A stretch of 64,000 nt of DNA from Cryptomeria japonica (GCF_030272615.1 NC_081405.1:153223113-153287112), one strand, 5' to 3'. Positions 49,134 to 60,496 are shown, numbered from the stretch's first letter. Notes: generated from the sequence alone by a model not told the origin. Numbers and translations are program-made.

Positions 49134-50503
49134 GGTAGCCTAGTGCACGGAAAACGCCAAAAACAAACAAAAAAATACAAAACTCCAGAAAAAGTCAAAA
49201 TACAAAGTACAATAAAAACAAATGGTGAAAACCTGGTAAACATGCGCCTTTGTGAAAGGCCGGCTCCTTTCTCTATATCCATGCCATTTTATCCATCAAC
49301 ACGCTATCGGCCATCGCCTGACACTTAGCCTCTATCCATCCAGGATATACTTAGCATAGTCACTATCCTAAGTTATCTATCTGTATCTATTCTCTTATCG
49401 TACCACACCATGGCTTGGAAATCACTGTACCTAACCATATCCAGACAAACACTCATCTAGGGGCATTAAACTATTCACAAACTTGCAAACATTCAAAGAC
49501 ATTCCAACTATTGTAAAATCTCAAGACACAGGACATCCAACAAACACAACTGCACCTCATTACAAACAACCAAAACATGAACAATACACAAGAAACTCAA
49601 GGATGGATGATTTTCTGAAATACTAAATGTTGCATTATCGCATTAAAGTCTTGATTATTTTACATTTTGAACTTTTTAAAAATAAATTGGAATCTTCTCA
49701 TCTCATCAAAAGCTTCAAAGCCAGAGATCATGAGGAACTTCCAAAATTTTCTTAGTCTTCTGTCTAGGAGGCGATCACTTGTACTGTGTGAATATTTGCC
49801 TCGAGACGTGATCCATATCACTAAAGGCTTGATCCCATTTCACGCATATAAATGATCTACTCTTGTCTGTTTACGCAATACGCACTCAGGTCGTCCTGGT
49901 TCAATTATACCTTGACGCTTGTGCTATCTTGCAAAATTAAAAATCATGTAAATTTTACTCAGGTCATTATGGTTCAATTATACCATTATGCTTGTATAAA
50001 TTTTCAACATATCCAAAAATAAAAATAAAAATAAAAAAATAAAAAAAAATCAAACAAAGCTCCATGATGATATTTACAAAGAAAGCAAATAAATGGTTCT
50101 TTCGGATGGCAAATACAGAGTGAGAGATGCTCCAAAAACAATTAATTGCATATCATGTTACAATTAGTTACATGTCATTTTTACATATCATTTTGTATCA
50201 TTATTACATCATTTTACATGTAGCAGCATATTAGAATCATATATCTCATTTTCAAGATACATCTCACAGCATACAAAAACATACATCCTGCATCATACAT
50301 TACATCATATATATAAGCATTACATCATCATATAAAAAGGAAGTGATACACATAAAACATGCATCCATAAACACATCACATCGGTCAAAAATGGTGCTGT
50401 ATATATATATCTCTCAAAAAAATGATCAAAATCTACAAAATGTGTCACAACTGTGTCCAGTACAAAGAATACACTGCTCAAAATACAATAGAGACCGTGT
50501 CTC
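49134..50503. other. Spacer between pol and antisense PMD gene of Gypsy2
   Basis: No gene. Two 'CTCAGGTC.T..TGGTTCAATTATACC' blocks (about 49,885-49,910 and 49,959-49,985) are near repeats. From 50,150 to 50,340 the sequence is an irregular run of TTACATCA/CATATCAT words. The equivalent place in Gypsy3 (63,000-63,320) has the complementary style of repeats (ATGATGCA/ATGTA). Confidence 0.55.
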
Positions 50504-52386
50504 TCAAGTATGACTATCCCCTGATGGAGATGGTCTAGCTCCTGATGCACCTGCTCCTGGATCTCCAGGAGGATCCTGTCTGGCTCCTGAAACACTCGCA
50601 CCTGGATCGGCAGGCGGGTCTTGTCCCACTGGCCCTGTCACTCCACGGCTCTCAGATCGTGTCCCAGCAGTTCGAGATCGACTCGATCTCGACTGTGCAA
50701 AGCTCTCGACACGCCGCTCTCTAGGCACTGCCGCCTCATAGTGACACCTATAGTATGCAGCCTCCTGCACACTCCGTGTCAGCTCTCTCAGGGTGTCTCT
50801 CAAGGGACCACCCGCCGCAGCTCTCTGTACAGTCGCCAAGGCCTCCTCTGCTCGCCCCCGCTGCTCCATCTCGGTATCTCTCTTAGTGATCAACTGAGAG
50901 ATCTGCCTCTGATAAGTTAAAATCTGTGCCTGCAGCTGCTGCACAGTGATCTGAAGAGTCCGGATCTGGGCGTCCTCTACGTGTCCCGGCACTCGAACCC
51001 GTAGTGGTACCTGTGCTGGCGCCACTCCCCCCACTCGGCCTGTCCTGGGTACGGGAGGTGGAAGTATATCTATCCTCCTCCTCTGCACTGGTCTCCCCAC
51101 CTCCTCCTCTCCTCCTCCTACTGCCGCTAATACCTCTGTAACTCTCCCCTCTCTGCTGGCTCCAATGGCCAATCCTCCCCTCCCTCTCTCAATTCGGCCC
51201 AGCCGTACTGCCCTCTGCACACCTCTCCCTCTCCTCCTCCCTCTATCTCCCCCATCTCCCCCATCATCTCCATCATCCCCCTCATCTCCCCGGTCTCCCT
51301 CCTCTCCATCCGAATCAAAAGCCGATCTCATCTCCTCTGGATCTGAGATCCTCGCAACCGCCCGAGCAGCAAATAAACGAGTGAACTCGTCAGTCATACC
51401 GGCATCCTGTATCTCTGGGGCATAGTCCCAGATCTACCCAGCCAAACCAGTAAACTCCTCAATCGCAACGGCACTGTCAATAGTCGGCCCCCAATCGGCC
51501 ACATCCTGCTGCCACCGTGCATATAGGCACGTCCCCTGTGGAACACCCTGCTGCCTCCCGAATTGCCTCAAAACTCGGGTAACCAAAAACCGCTCAATGA
51601 CGAACGGGGTCCTCCCAATCAAATGCCTCGTCATGAAAACGAACGGCATCTCCATCCCATCCTCAGCCCATACCTCGCAGCCTGTATACGGTCTCCAGGT
51701 GACTGTATCTATGTCATCAAAAACCCTCCTCCAGTGCTCTAGTTTGCCCAGCTTACGCTGGACAACTAGGCCTCTATAACCATATGCATAAGCTGCCCCC
51801 ACGGGCCTATCCCTGTCTGCCAGTGGCCTCGCTGCTGGAATGTGCTCCCAGCACCATACCTATAAGAGTGTCACCCCTGCCGATAAACTGCTATAACCGA
51901 GGTATACTACCTCGTGCAGGCTCCTGTAAAGGTGGGCCAACATCGCTGATCCCCATGCAAATCTCCGCCCCTGTGTGACCATCTGCTCTAGCACTAGCCC
52001 CCATCCCACTGAAAATCCCTTTGACCTGCGATCAGGACAAAGGAATCCTCCAATAAATCCTGCCAATACAGATGGCAGCGGCGCATAATCTAGATCCAGG
52101 AACTCCTGCCATGGGATCTCATAACCGCAGACACTCTCATCATGAAAAATCTGGCGCAGTGCCTCTGTGCCGCCCTCCTCTGTCTGCTCATAGGGCAATA
52201 TAGCTCCTACCATAGGAATACGCAGGATACGATAGCAGTCCTCTGGTGTCACGGTCATCTCCCCAGTAGCAAAATGGAAGGTGTTCGTGTCACTATGCCA
52301 CCTCTCTGCCAGTGCTGTCAAGAGTCCCCGGTTCACAGTGAACCGAGGCATATCTAAAAGTGAGGTCAATCCACACCTCTCAATAA
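50504..52386 (-). pseudogene. Gypsy2 antisense gene: plant mobile domain (PMD) protein, N-terminus lost
   Basis: On the strand opposite to gag-pol. From 52,386 down: 'SLLDMPRFTVNRGLLTALAE', 'RWHSDTNTFHF', 'GEMTVTPEDCYRIL', 'GGFLCPDRRSKG', 'LEHWRRVFDDIDTVTWRPY' and 'RTPFVIERFLVTRVLRQFG'. These are the blocks of the aminotransferase-like plant mobile domain. A Glu/Asp/Gly/Arg-rich linker follows (about 51,180-51,330), then a coiled coil (about 50,830-50,970, 'LQAQILTYQRQISQLI') and a Pro/Ser/Gly tail ending at 50,504. The frame is continuous with two TAG stops (51,860 and 51,434); at the first, Gypsy3 has Gln. The gene is cut at 52,387 by the duplicated segment, which removes its first exon. 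PMD proteins of host plants act in silencing and development; the role in retroelements is unknown. Confidence 0.88.
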
Positions 52387-52811
52387 TGTGCTTGATTGTT
52401 GTTTTCTCATCTTGGAGGAAGTGACAGAAGTATTTGTGCTTTCAGGAAACTTCATTTCCTCTCTTGGTTTTATTTTAAAAGTTGTTGTTATCATTACTTT
52501 ACATCTATTATTACTTTTTTCTAAAGAGAAAAGGGTATTGTCTTTCTTGAAAAAAGAGGAAAGGTTGCCATCGTACCCATATTAGATTAAGTTAGATTTA
52601 ATTAGTTAATAGAAAAGGGGGATCCTTCCCTAAATTAGGAGAGTTTTATACTCACACATTGTGGTTGAAACCATATTTTTTCACATCCTCGCGGGTGTAC
52701 AAAATTTTCAACCAACACAACTTACAACCAAGTTTAGCATTTTTCCATTACAAGCTTCTTCAACATTTATTTAACATACTTAGATTGTGAAATACATATA
52801 CCATCATCCTT

Positions 52812-53394
52812 CTAACTAACTTGTAAACCAAGAAAAAAATTCATTTCCCTAATCATAAACATTTCAAACTCTTCATGCATCTCATCAAAAAACTTCTTGC
52901 ACATACCATCATTTCCTCTAAAGATTATATCATCCACATAAACAACTACAATCAAGATATCATTTTCAACAACCTTAGAAAAGAGATTAATGTTAGTAGT
53001 ACCTTTTTCAAATCCTTGCTTCAACAAATACCTATCAAGCCTTGCATACCAAGCTCTAGGAGCTTGCTTTAATGCACATACAATGATTTCTTCAATTTTC
53101 ATACCATATCTGAAGTGTCTAATAGATTGAATCCTTCTAGTTATTCTGTATATACTTCTTCTTTTAATTCTCTATTCAGGAATGCAGACTTCACATCCAT
53201 TTGATAGGCCTTGAAATCCTTGTGTGTCACAAAGACTATAAATATTCTAATAGCTTCCATTCTTGCCATAGGAGCATAATTTTCCTTAAAATCTATACCT
53301 TCTACCTGTGAGTAGCCTTTACATACAAGTCTTGCCTTATTTATTACTATGTGTCCATCTTCATCCAGTTTGTTCCAAAAAACCCATTTAATTC
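52812..53394 (-). pseudogene. Duplicate of the Copia1 RT fragment
   Basis: Same sequence as 36,231-36,813, including 'YVDDI', with one base difference at 53,271. It is not an independent Copia insertion: it is carried by the 2.5-kb duplication. Confidence 0.93.
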
Positions 53395-54916
53395 TGTAGA
53401 CGCATAAAAATGACCATATTCCTAAATGAATATTTTATGTTCATTTCCCTATTTAATTAAATCCAATTTAATTAAATTAATCACATTCTTCTATTTTATT
53501 AAGTAAATTGCTCGATTTATTTAAATAAAATTCACTATACCATTTAATGAATAAATCATTTTATTCAATTAAATCCCCCTAGCCATTTTTAATTAAATTC
53601 AAATTTAATTAAATAGTTATCCTAAATTAAATAAATCAAATTTATTTAATTACAACCAAATTGAATGAAAATCAAATAATTCAATTAAATCCTATTATCC
53701 TCCCCATCCACTTGCAAAATCCCAAACCCCTTCCTAATCCCTTCTAGAATCTTCTAACCAATTCTAATTAACCTAAACCCACTCTAAATTTTGTCACATC
53801 CCTAAGCAAAGGGAGGTCACTTCTCAAATGGCCCAAAGTCTTGGATAACCATTGAAGGTTTTCAACCTTCAACCACCAAAAACCCTAAAGTCTTTGAAAA
53901 CCATTGAAGGCTTCCAACCTTCAACCACTTAATCCACAAAGTCTCCAATAACCATTAATGGTTATTTCAAACCCTCCCACATGGTTACAACATTTGTTTT
54001 GACTCAACCTCTATCTAACCCAAGGGTCTCATCAGGCCATTAATGCTTTGACCATGATTATCTCTTAATCATTTGCACAAAGGTTTATCTTTGGATTAGA
54101 TCCTAATTCAGTGGGTAAACCTAACTTAGATTTGACCCTTAGCCTTTAGATAACCATGAGGTCTCCTCAGGCCTTTAATGCCTCCAACCTCTTCTTTCAA
54201 CCCAATCTGGTGTGAACACTTGTCACCATGTCATTGGTGCCAATTGTGCACATGGATCCCCAACTTTCAAACTTGGCCCTTGATTAAACCTTTCAATCCT
54301 GACCATCCATTGCCCTGTTTGTGCTATAAATAGAGCTCTCATTCCTCCATTCTTAACAATCATCTTTCAAATTTGAAGCATCACACTTATGCTCAAATTC
54401 TTTCAAGCTTTCTCATTTTATATATGCTCCTCATTTAGCCTCTTTTAGATCATAAATTAGACTAATATGCATGCTTAGATTACTTTATTTACCATTTAAA
54501 TCAGAATTAATCATGAACATGCATGCTAAAGTAGTTTATTTATCATTTTAGCTCAATCATAGATTAAATATAGTATGCTAGGATAGTATTCATACTAACC
54601 TCGTCATCTTACCATTTAGTTTGTTGCATTTCTAGCATCTCATCTAGCTTATAACACATCTCATATTAAAAACAGTTAAAAATCTCTCTCGTTCTCATAT
54701 TTGCCATCCCTAAGCCATTTTGCTCAGTAATCTGAGAGCAAAACATTGGTTTGAGGGACATTGTGAGATAGAGAACCATGGGACCCTCCTTGGGAAGCTG
54801 AGTAACACTACGTTACTCCATAGCTTGCATCAAGAAGTCCTGTGTGTGTGTGTGGATTGATATTTATCGTAATTTTTCACATATTTAGTTATATTAATCC
54901 ATTTTTCCCACATACA
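53395..54916 (+). repeat. Gypsy2 right-hand LTR
   Basis: Apparently identical to 36,814-38,335. It is preceded by duplicated Copia1 sequence rather than by a polypurine tract, and followed by AGTTC, the right target duplication. Confidence 0.93.
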
Positions 54917-57568
54917 AGTTCCTATCACATTCTTGTCAACTGGTCTTAGGACAAGTTCCCGAGTCCAATTCTTCTTAATTTGATCCAATTCTTCTTAATT
55001 TGATCCAATGTTGATCACTGCAAGAATATTTTACTATTTTTAGCTTTGTCTCTAAAATTAAGCATAAGTTCACTTGTTCTTCAACATTTTACTTCTTATA
55101 ATAACACCTATGTTCTTGTCTCCAATAATATGTTTCGATGAGTTATTCTTCTACACATACATCGGATTCTTAAGAGAAATTTTCTGAGCATCTTCCTTAT
55201 TATTTTACACTTTTTTTTCTTTAATATTTTCTTCTTCTAGTTTATAGGTAGACTCATCATATTCATGTCCCATCTCTACAACTACGTTCTTCAAAGTGTC
55301 TTCATCAACTTTCACATTTGTGCTTTCAATAATTATTCTTAGTCTTTTGTTATAACATCTATAAGCTTTGCCTTTAGTAGAATAGCCAAGAAATATACCA
55401 TCATTAGCTCTTGTGTCAAACTTTCCCAAATTCTCTTCATTTCTTCTAATATAGCATTTACTTCTGAATACTCTAAAATATTTCACAAACAGAGTCCTTC
55501 CATACCAAAGTTCATTAGATGTCTTCCCATGATTTCTTTTAATTTGTACTCTATTAAATGTGTATACTACAGTATGTATTACTTCTTTCTAGTAAATTTC
55601 TAGTAGACGTGCTTCATTCATCATTGTTCTAGTAGTATTTTGAATTGTTCTACTCATCCTTTCAACTACACCATTATGTTGTGGCATCCTAGGAGAAAAC
55701 AAATGCCTTCTTATCCCATGATTCTCACAAAAGATATTAAATTCATCAGAAGTAAACTCTCCACCTCTATCAAACCTCAAGCATTTGATTCTTCTATCTA
55801 TCTCATTTTCACCCATATCCTTGAATTTCTTTAGCTTATCTAGAGCTTCACATTTTTCTCTTAAGAAAGTAACCTGTCATTATAGAGTAATCATCAATTA
55901 AGATCATGAAATATCGGTCACCTTGTTGACTTCTTGTTTTGGTCGAACCACAAAGATCAGTGTGCACTAATTCCAACTGTCCAGTAGAAAATTGTTTCTT
56001 AACTTTAAATGTTCTCCTTGTTTGTTTTCCAACTTGATATTCTTTGAAAATAACATTAGTAGGCTTTGTAATCTTTGGAAAATCTCTCATAGCTTGAATT
56101 GAACTAATCCTCACTATATTATGAAAATTAATGTGACACATCCTCTAATGCCATAACCAAATTTCATTGATCTGCACCATCAGGTAATATCCACCAACCA
56201 TCCTCAACTGGTAAACATTTCGATCTATCTTCGATCCTGCCACAATCATAGCTTGAGACCTTTTTCTAATCTCGCATCCATAATCTTGAAAAACAAGATT
56301 ATATCCATTTCCACACATTTTACCAATACTCATAATATTATGATTTAAGCCTTTAACATACAAAACATTGTCTGTATTATGTATGCCATCAAAACTAATA
56401 GATGTAATTCCAACTATCCTAGTTGTCTGATCGTCTCCTAATCTAACAACACCTCCATCAATTTTTCCAAGTTTCACAAACTTAATCTTGTCACCAATCA
56501 TATGATTTGAACATCCACTATCAATAATCCATTCATCTTTATCTTTTCTAGCATGAAAAGAAGATATTGTAGTACCTATTATTTTAGCAACATCATTTGG
56601 ATGTTTTTCCTTCACAATTTTACCGGGGTTAGTAGAACAAAATTATTCCTTTACCACCAAGAACAAACATTCACTATCTTCTTCATAATAAAATTCACCA
56701 TCAGAAATATTTTTATCTTCTTTCACATAATAAGCCTTCCTTTTGAACTTTCCTTTGAATTCCTTTGATTTGCAATTTTGTAGTACCTATAAAGCAAAAT
56801 GACCTATCTTTCCACAGCTGAAACATTTAAAAGTAAATTTATCTTTTTACTTTCTTGTTCTCTTTATTAGATATCTAGTCATCTTTCACTGATTTAGTAG
56901 CCTTAAATGCAGTTTTTATTCTTGCACTAGTAGTATCAATTTCTCTCATCTTAAAAGTAAGTAACGATCCATACAAGTATTCTCTAGTGTACCTATTCTT
57001 ATTCTATGATTCTTCTATTGTTGAAACATTCGAACTATAGGATTTAGAAAGAGTTATGACTACCTTTTTCACAACTTCATCTTCTGGCAAGTTACCTCCC
57101 AGTCCTCTGATCTCATTTACAACATCATCTATCTTCTATAGGTGGCTAGTTATATTGTCTTCTTCATTCATCTGCAAGTATTCATATTTGGTTTTAGCAT
57201 TCTGCAACTTAGCTTGTTTGACTATATCATCTCCTTTATAAGTCTCTTTTAATTTATCCTAAACCTCATAATAATATTTTAAAGATACAACTTTTACTAA
57301 TTCAATCTTAGAAAGAGCACTAAATATAGAAAACCTTGCCTTTTCATTGTCTTCAAATTCCTTGATCTCATCTGAAGTGTTCACCCCAATCTATGGTTTA
57401 GTGCAATTTTTTGTAACAGACTTCCAAACTTCATAACCAAGAGAAATTAGGTAACATTGCATCTTCACTTTCTAGAAAGCATAGCCAGATCCATTGAACA
57501 TAGCAATTGGCAATTTGTGTGTCATCAGGATCTCTTTAAGTAGTTAAGCTCTTCTCTAAGGAACCAAA
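54917..57568 (-). pseudogene. Copia1 gag, protease, integrase and start of RT
   Basis: Minus strand, from 57,568 down. Gag (about 57,500-56,850) has 'MNEEDNITSH' and 'LGGNLPEDEVV'. The zinc knuckle at about 56,780-56,840 ('CFSCGKIGHFA') lacks its last Cys. Protease 'WIIDSGCSNHMIG' lies at about 56,510-56,545 with DSG intact; then the 'YQLRMV' region. Integrase (56,141-55,589) has 'HTDLCG', 'LRFDRGGEF' and 'QHNGVVER'; then 'FGSKCYI'-like 'FRSKCYIRR', 'GIFLGYSTKGKAYRCYNKR' (about 55,486-55,205), and an RT start near 55,000 ending 'VIGT' at the Gypsy2 boundary. Several stops and frameshifts are present. A 20-bp tandem duplication lies at about 54,964-55,003. It closely matches Copia0 (2,245-5,019). 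Confidence 0.88.
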
Positions 57569-57580
57569 GCTTTGATACCA
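57569..57580 (-). promoter_or_regulatory. Primer binding site of Copia1
   Basis: GCTTTGATACCA, reverse complement of TGGTATCAAAGC. It differs from the tRNA-Met site at one base (G to A). It lies two bases from the LTR end. Confidence 0.88.
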
Positions 57581-57582
57581 AT

Positions 57583-58806
57583 TATTGAATGTTCTAACAC
57601 ACAAGACAACCAAGAGGGGGGGTGAATCAGTTGTAAAAACAAGTCTTTAAATCTTTTCTTTAAATCAAATCCTCAGGAACTCAACTTTATCACTTAATCC
57701 AGAGAGAGATATGTGCATGAAAGAACATGAAAAGAAGAACACACCATACACAATGAAACACCAAATATTACGTGGAAAACCTTGTTAGGGGAAAAACCAC
57801 AGAGAATTTTATTCTCAATATATGAACACCTGTTAGGGTGACATAGGTTAAGGTGATTTTTACAAAGAAAGGCTCACTACCAAAGAGCTCATTGCCTGAG
57901 AGAAAGAAAGAAAGGCTCACTACTGAAGGGCTCATTGCCCAAATGAAGAAGAATAAAAGAGAAAGAATCCATCGCTAATGCACCTCTGCAACTATAAGAT
58001 CTATAGATACATTCGGTTCACTAATTCTAATAGCTAACACATGAAATTCCACACCGCTTAACACTTTTCACCAACTCATATAACACTCTTTAACTGATCA
58101 AGGAGATAGATCCTCTTTCACACACCTTCATCACATTTAACTTTCTTTCACAACACACATTCGTTCTCTTTTCCACACACACAAACAACAAATTAACCTT
58201 TATTTATATCATTCTCACATATGCAAAATATCCCAAGGTCGGCTAAGCATCTTAGCTGAACACAATTTGGATTAGGTTGACACTTAGAATTCCCACAGTG
58301 GAAAAGAGTGTAAATTGGACCACAACGCATCTTAACTGAGACCAAAATAAACATCAAACATATTATACAATGATCCATAATCATTAGAGCAATAATGTGA
58401 AGTGTAAACACCTAAGGTCAGCTAAACCTAGAGTAAACACCATCTAACTTTAAAACCACACTTCTAAATCCCAAAAAAATGTGCCAATTGAATAGAATGA
58501 AGCTAAGAACATTATCACATCATCTCCAAAATTACAACACTAGGAACCATAACGCAAAGAAATGTGGAGCATGCATTTCACTATCAAACATTGTGATCCT
58601 TAACATAGCAATCTGGAGCACCAAAACTTGAATATAACATCTCTAAACACTAATTCATAACATATCCAAACTACATGAATAGATGTACAATATAGAAGAT
58701 ATGTAGAGAAAATCTCTCAGCATGAATGCATAGGAAACTCAACATCAATTGTACCAACCAATCATTAATGACAATACAACAACTCATTTTGATCAACCTT
58801 TCAACA
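57583..58806 (-). repeat. Copia1 5' LTR
   Basis: 1,224 bp, minus-strand ends TGTTGAAAGG and ATTCAATA. Uninterrupted version of the LTR at 7,275-11,343, and the reference that defines the exact ends of the TRIM-like insertion. Confidence 0.88.
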
Positions 58807-58811
58807 CAAAT
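58807..58811. repeat. Right target-site duplication of Copia1
   Basis: CAAAT, against CAAAC at 7,270-7,274. Confidence 0.7.
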
Positions 58812-58932
58812 TGTCTCATCACCCTATCAAAATAAAATGGGATGACAATGTATTTGTGGTGACTCTCCAATAGATGGTCTTATTGTATCTATTGTAACTA
58901 TACACGCTACTCATCCCAAAAATACATCCATC
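58812..58932 (-). pseudogene. Gypsy0 antisense PMD remnant, continuation
   Basis: Minus-strand translation gives 'WMYFWDE' and then 'YFDRVMRQFG' ending at the Copia1 insertion, matching the 'RFLVTRVLRQFG' block of the Gypsy2 PMD gene. The frame continues into 7,269 once Copia1 and one target copy are removed. It contains stops. The rest of the gene is cut off by the Gypsy3 LTR. Confidence 0.6.
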
Positions 58933-59696
58933 TGTTTATGGTGAAAATGGATAATAATAATAACAATATTGAAAGGCTAAATGAATTCAACCACAAAACC
59001 CTAGCCTAACAATCAACAAAGATCCACCATAACATATGAAGATTACCTAAGACAATGCAAATCAAATGAAATCACAAAGATTATACCATCACATGTCCAA
59101 TAGGGTTTTGATCTCCATTCTTCCTATCTCCATTGATCTTGCTTGATATATTTGCTCTCAGATTTTATGTGCACAAGAGCTCAACGAAGAACGGAATGTG
59201 GTTGCAAGTAGGATCGTAGTATAGTCGAATGATCAAGTTGTTAGGGTTTGATAATGAAGGAGGCATCTCCTTAAATAGAAGACACAATAAGAAATGGAGG
59301 GATAAGATTGAGAGGTGTAAAAAGGAGGTCGGCTAGGATTAGAGGGTAGGTAGAAGAAATAATAAAATAATGAAAGAGGTAGGTAGTGTAGGAATTAAGA
59401 GATGAATGACATGTGTCATGTGTAGAAAAAGCTAATGAATTAATTAAATAAATAAAGATTTATTTAATTAATAGAAGAAATGGGATCAATTAAATAAATA
59501 AAATATTTATTTAATTTAGGAAAAGGATAATTTAAATAAATAAATGTATTTATTTAAATGAGAAATAAGGCTAGAAGAGGATAAATGAATTAATTAAATA
59601 AATAAAGATTTATTTAATTAATAGAAGAATTAGGCTTAGATAATTAAATAAATAAAATATTTATTTAATTAGACATGACAATTTTGAGTGTCTACA
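58933..59696 (-). repeat. Gypsy3 3' LTR
   Basis: Minus-strand ends TGTAGACACTC and CCATAAACA. The start resembles that of the Gypsy2 LTR (TGTAGACGC). A TATA-like TATTTAAGG lies at about 59,269-59,277 on the minus strand. Between 59,436 and 59,670 there are five A/T palindromes, e.g. AATTAAATAAAT...ATTTATTTAATT, two of them repeated. The partner LTR lies outside the window. Confidence 0.8.
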
Positions 59697-59713
59697 TTTT
59701 GCCCCTCTTTGAG
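59697..59713 (-). promoter_or_regulatory. Gypsy3 polypurine tract
   Basis: The minus strand reads CTCAAAGAGGGGCAAAA just before TGTAGACAC, as expected for a Gypsy plus-strand primer. It shows that the element reads on the minus strand and that this is its 3' LTR. Confidence 0.85.
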
Positions 59714-59942
59714 ACAATGCGGCTTGTCGCGTTGTTTCAAAGAAGATAAGATGAACTGATACAGAGTTGCCCCAAGATGGGAATGATATGCCCCCTCGAG
59801 AGATTGGATGAAAATGTCTAAAAAGATTGCAAACAATCTCTCGATAAGAAAGAAAGGCTAAAATGGATTGACTGGATAAAGTAACAAAGTCATGGGATAA
59901 CGAAGACTGACTCGGGAAAATGAATGCGAGGGCTAGGGCAGG

Positions 59943-59950
59943 CTATAAGA
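59943..59950 (+). promoter_or_regulatory. Candidate TATA box of the Gypsy3 antisense gene
   Basis: CTATAAGA, 98 bp before the exon 1 ATG at 60,041. Spacing suits a plant promoter with a short 5' UTR. Based on sequence only. Confidence 0.4.
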
Positions 59951-60221
59951 TAGACCACAGGGAAATACATCCTCATTGTCATCTACACCTTCACGAGATC
60001 AAAGTGCAGAGCGAAAAAAGAGCAAGAGCAGTCAGCAGCGATGTCTTTCATTCACAGATTCGACCGCGTTCGTCGATTTCAGAGGCCAGTAGAGGCAGGA
60101 GAGCCGGTAAGTACCGCCAAACCTCCTCATACTTTGATGCATTTAATTTTTGTCATTAATGCATGTCGAATAGGGCAATAAATGCGCTTAGACTAGGGTC
60201 AAAAAAGTGTCAAAAAATGTT

Positions 60222-60496
60222 CAGGTGCATCTGCGTTGGTGCCAGGAACATCTATGTCGGCTAGACGCGTCTGTGTTTGTGCCAAGCGCGTCTATGTCTG
60301 GACCCACATCTGTGTCAAATGCGGCTGCATCTGTGCTGTTCAGGCGCGTTTGTGCCAAGAAGGCATGTTTGTGTCAACTAGGCACGTCTATGCAAAGCAT
60401 AGGCACGTCTGTGTCCGAAAGGCGCGTCTATGTCAGACAGGGGCATCTGTGCAGTCTTTAAAAGTGTTTGTGTCATGTAAGCGCGTTTGCGCTTGA
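60222..60496 (+). repeat. GCGCGTCTGTG motif array
   Basis: About fourteen degenerate copies of (G)GCGCGTCTGTGTC, spaced roughly 18-28 bases, with variants such as GGCACGTCTATG and GGCATGTTTGTGTC. Open frames through it are by-products of the repeat. The shared GCGCGT core recalls the TTAGCGCGT array of Gypsy2. Confidence 0.75.

Larger units (their letters stand above)
36814..54916 (+). mobile_element. Gypsy2, Tat-lineage LTR retrotransposon with rearranged 3' end
   Basis: 5' LTR 36,814-38,335, PBS 38,340, long leader with TAGCGC arrays, gag-pol 41,691-49,133, antisense PMD gene to 52,386, then an abrupt switch at 52,387 into a copy of the sequence that lies left of the element, followed by an LTR (53,395-54,916). 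Two RNase H domains and an antisense extra gene are hallmarks of the Tat lineage (established knowledge). The expected last part of the internal region (first exon of the PMD gene, polypurine tract) is missing. Matching flanks AATTC/AGTTC show that the outer ends are original. Confidence 0.85.
52387..54916. repeat. 2,530-bp direct duplication, copy 2
   Basis: Copy of 35,806-38,335. The left junction falls inside the antisense PMD gene with only TGTG-scale microhomology (AATGTG versus TTTGTG). The right end is the genuine LTR end followed by the right target duplication. A copy of host flank inside the element cannot arise by normal retrotransposition. Confidence 0.95.
7275..58806 (-). mobile_element. 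Copia1, an LTR retrotransposon split by three insertions
   Basis: The minus-strand element can be pieced together: 5' LTR 57,583-58,806; PBS 57,569-57,580; gag, protease, integrase and first part of RT 54,917-57,568; middle of RT 36,142-36,813; end of RT and RNase H 11,752-12,370; polypurine tract 11,344-11,355; 3' LTR 7,275-11,343. Each break in the coding frame coincides with a five-base duplication (CAACT; AATTC/AGTTC), and the protein resumes at the next piece. LTR termini are TGTTG...CAATA. Without the insertions it would be about 7 kb, normal for Copia. All coding parts have stops or frameshifts, so this copy is inactive. Confidence 0.85.

Noticed and set aside
36231-53102. Two separate Copia RT genes at 36,231-36,521 and 52,812-53,102
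   Set aside because: They are the two copies of the 2.5-kb duplication, not independent insertions.
60207-60496. Two overlapping 84-86 codon frames rich in Val, Cys and Ser
   Set aside because: They are translations of the GCGCGTCTGTG array, inside the predicted intron.
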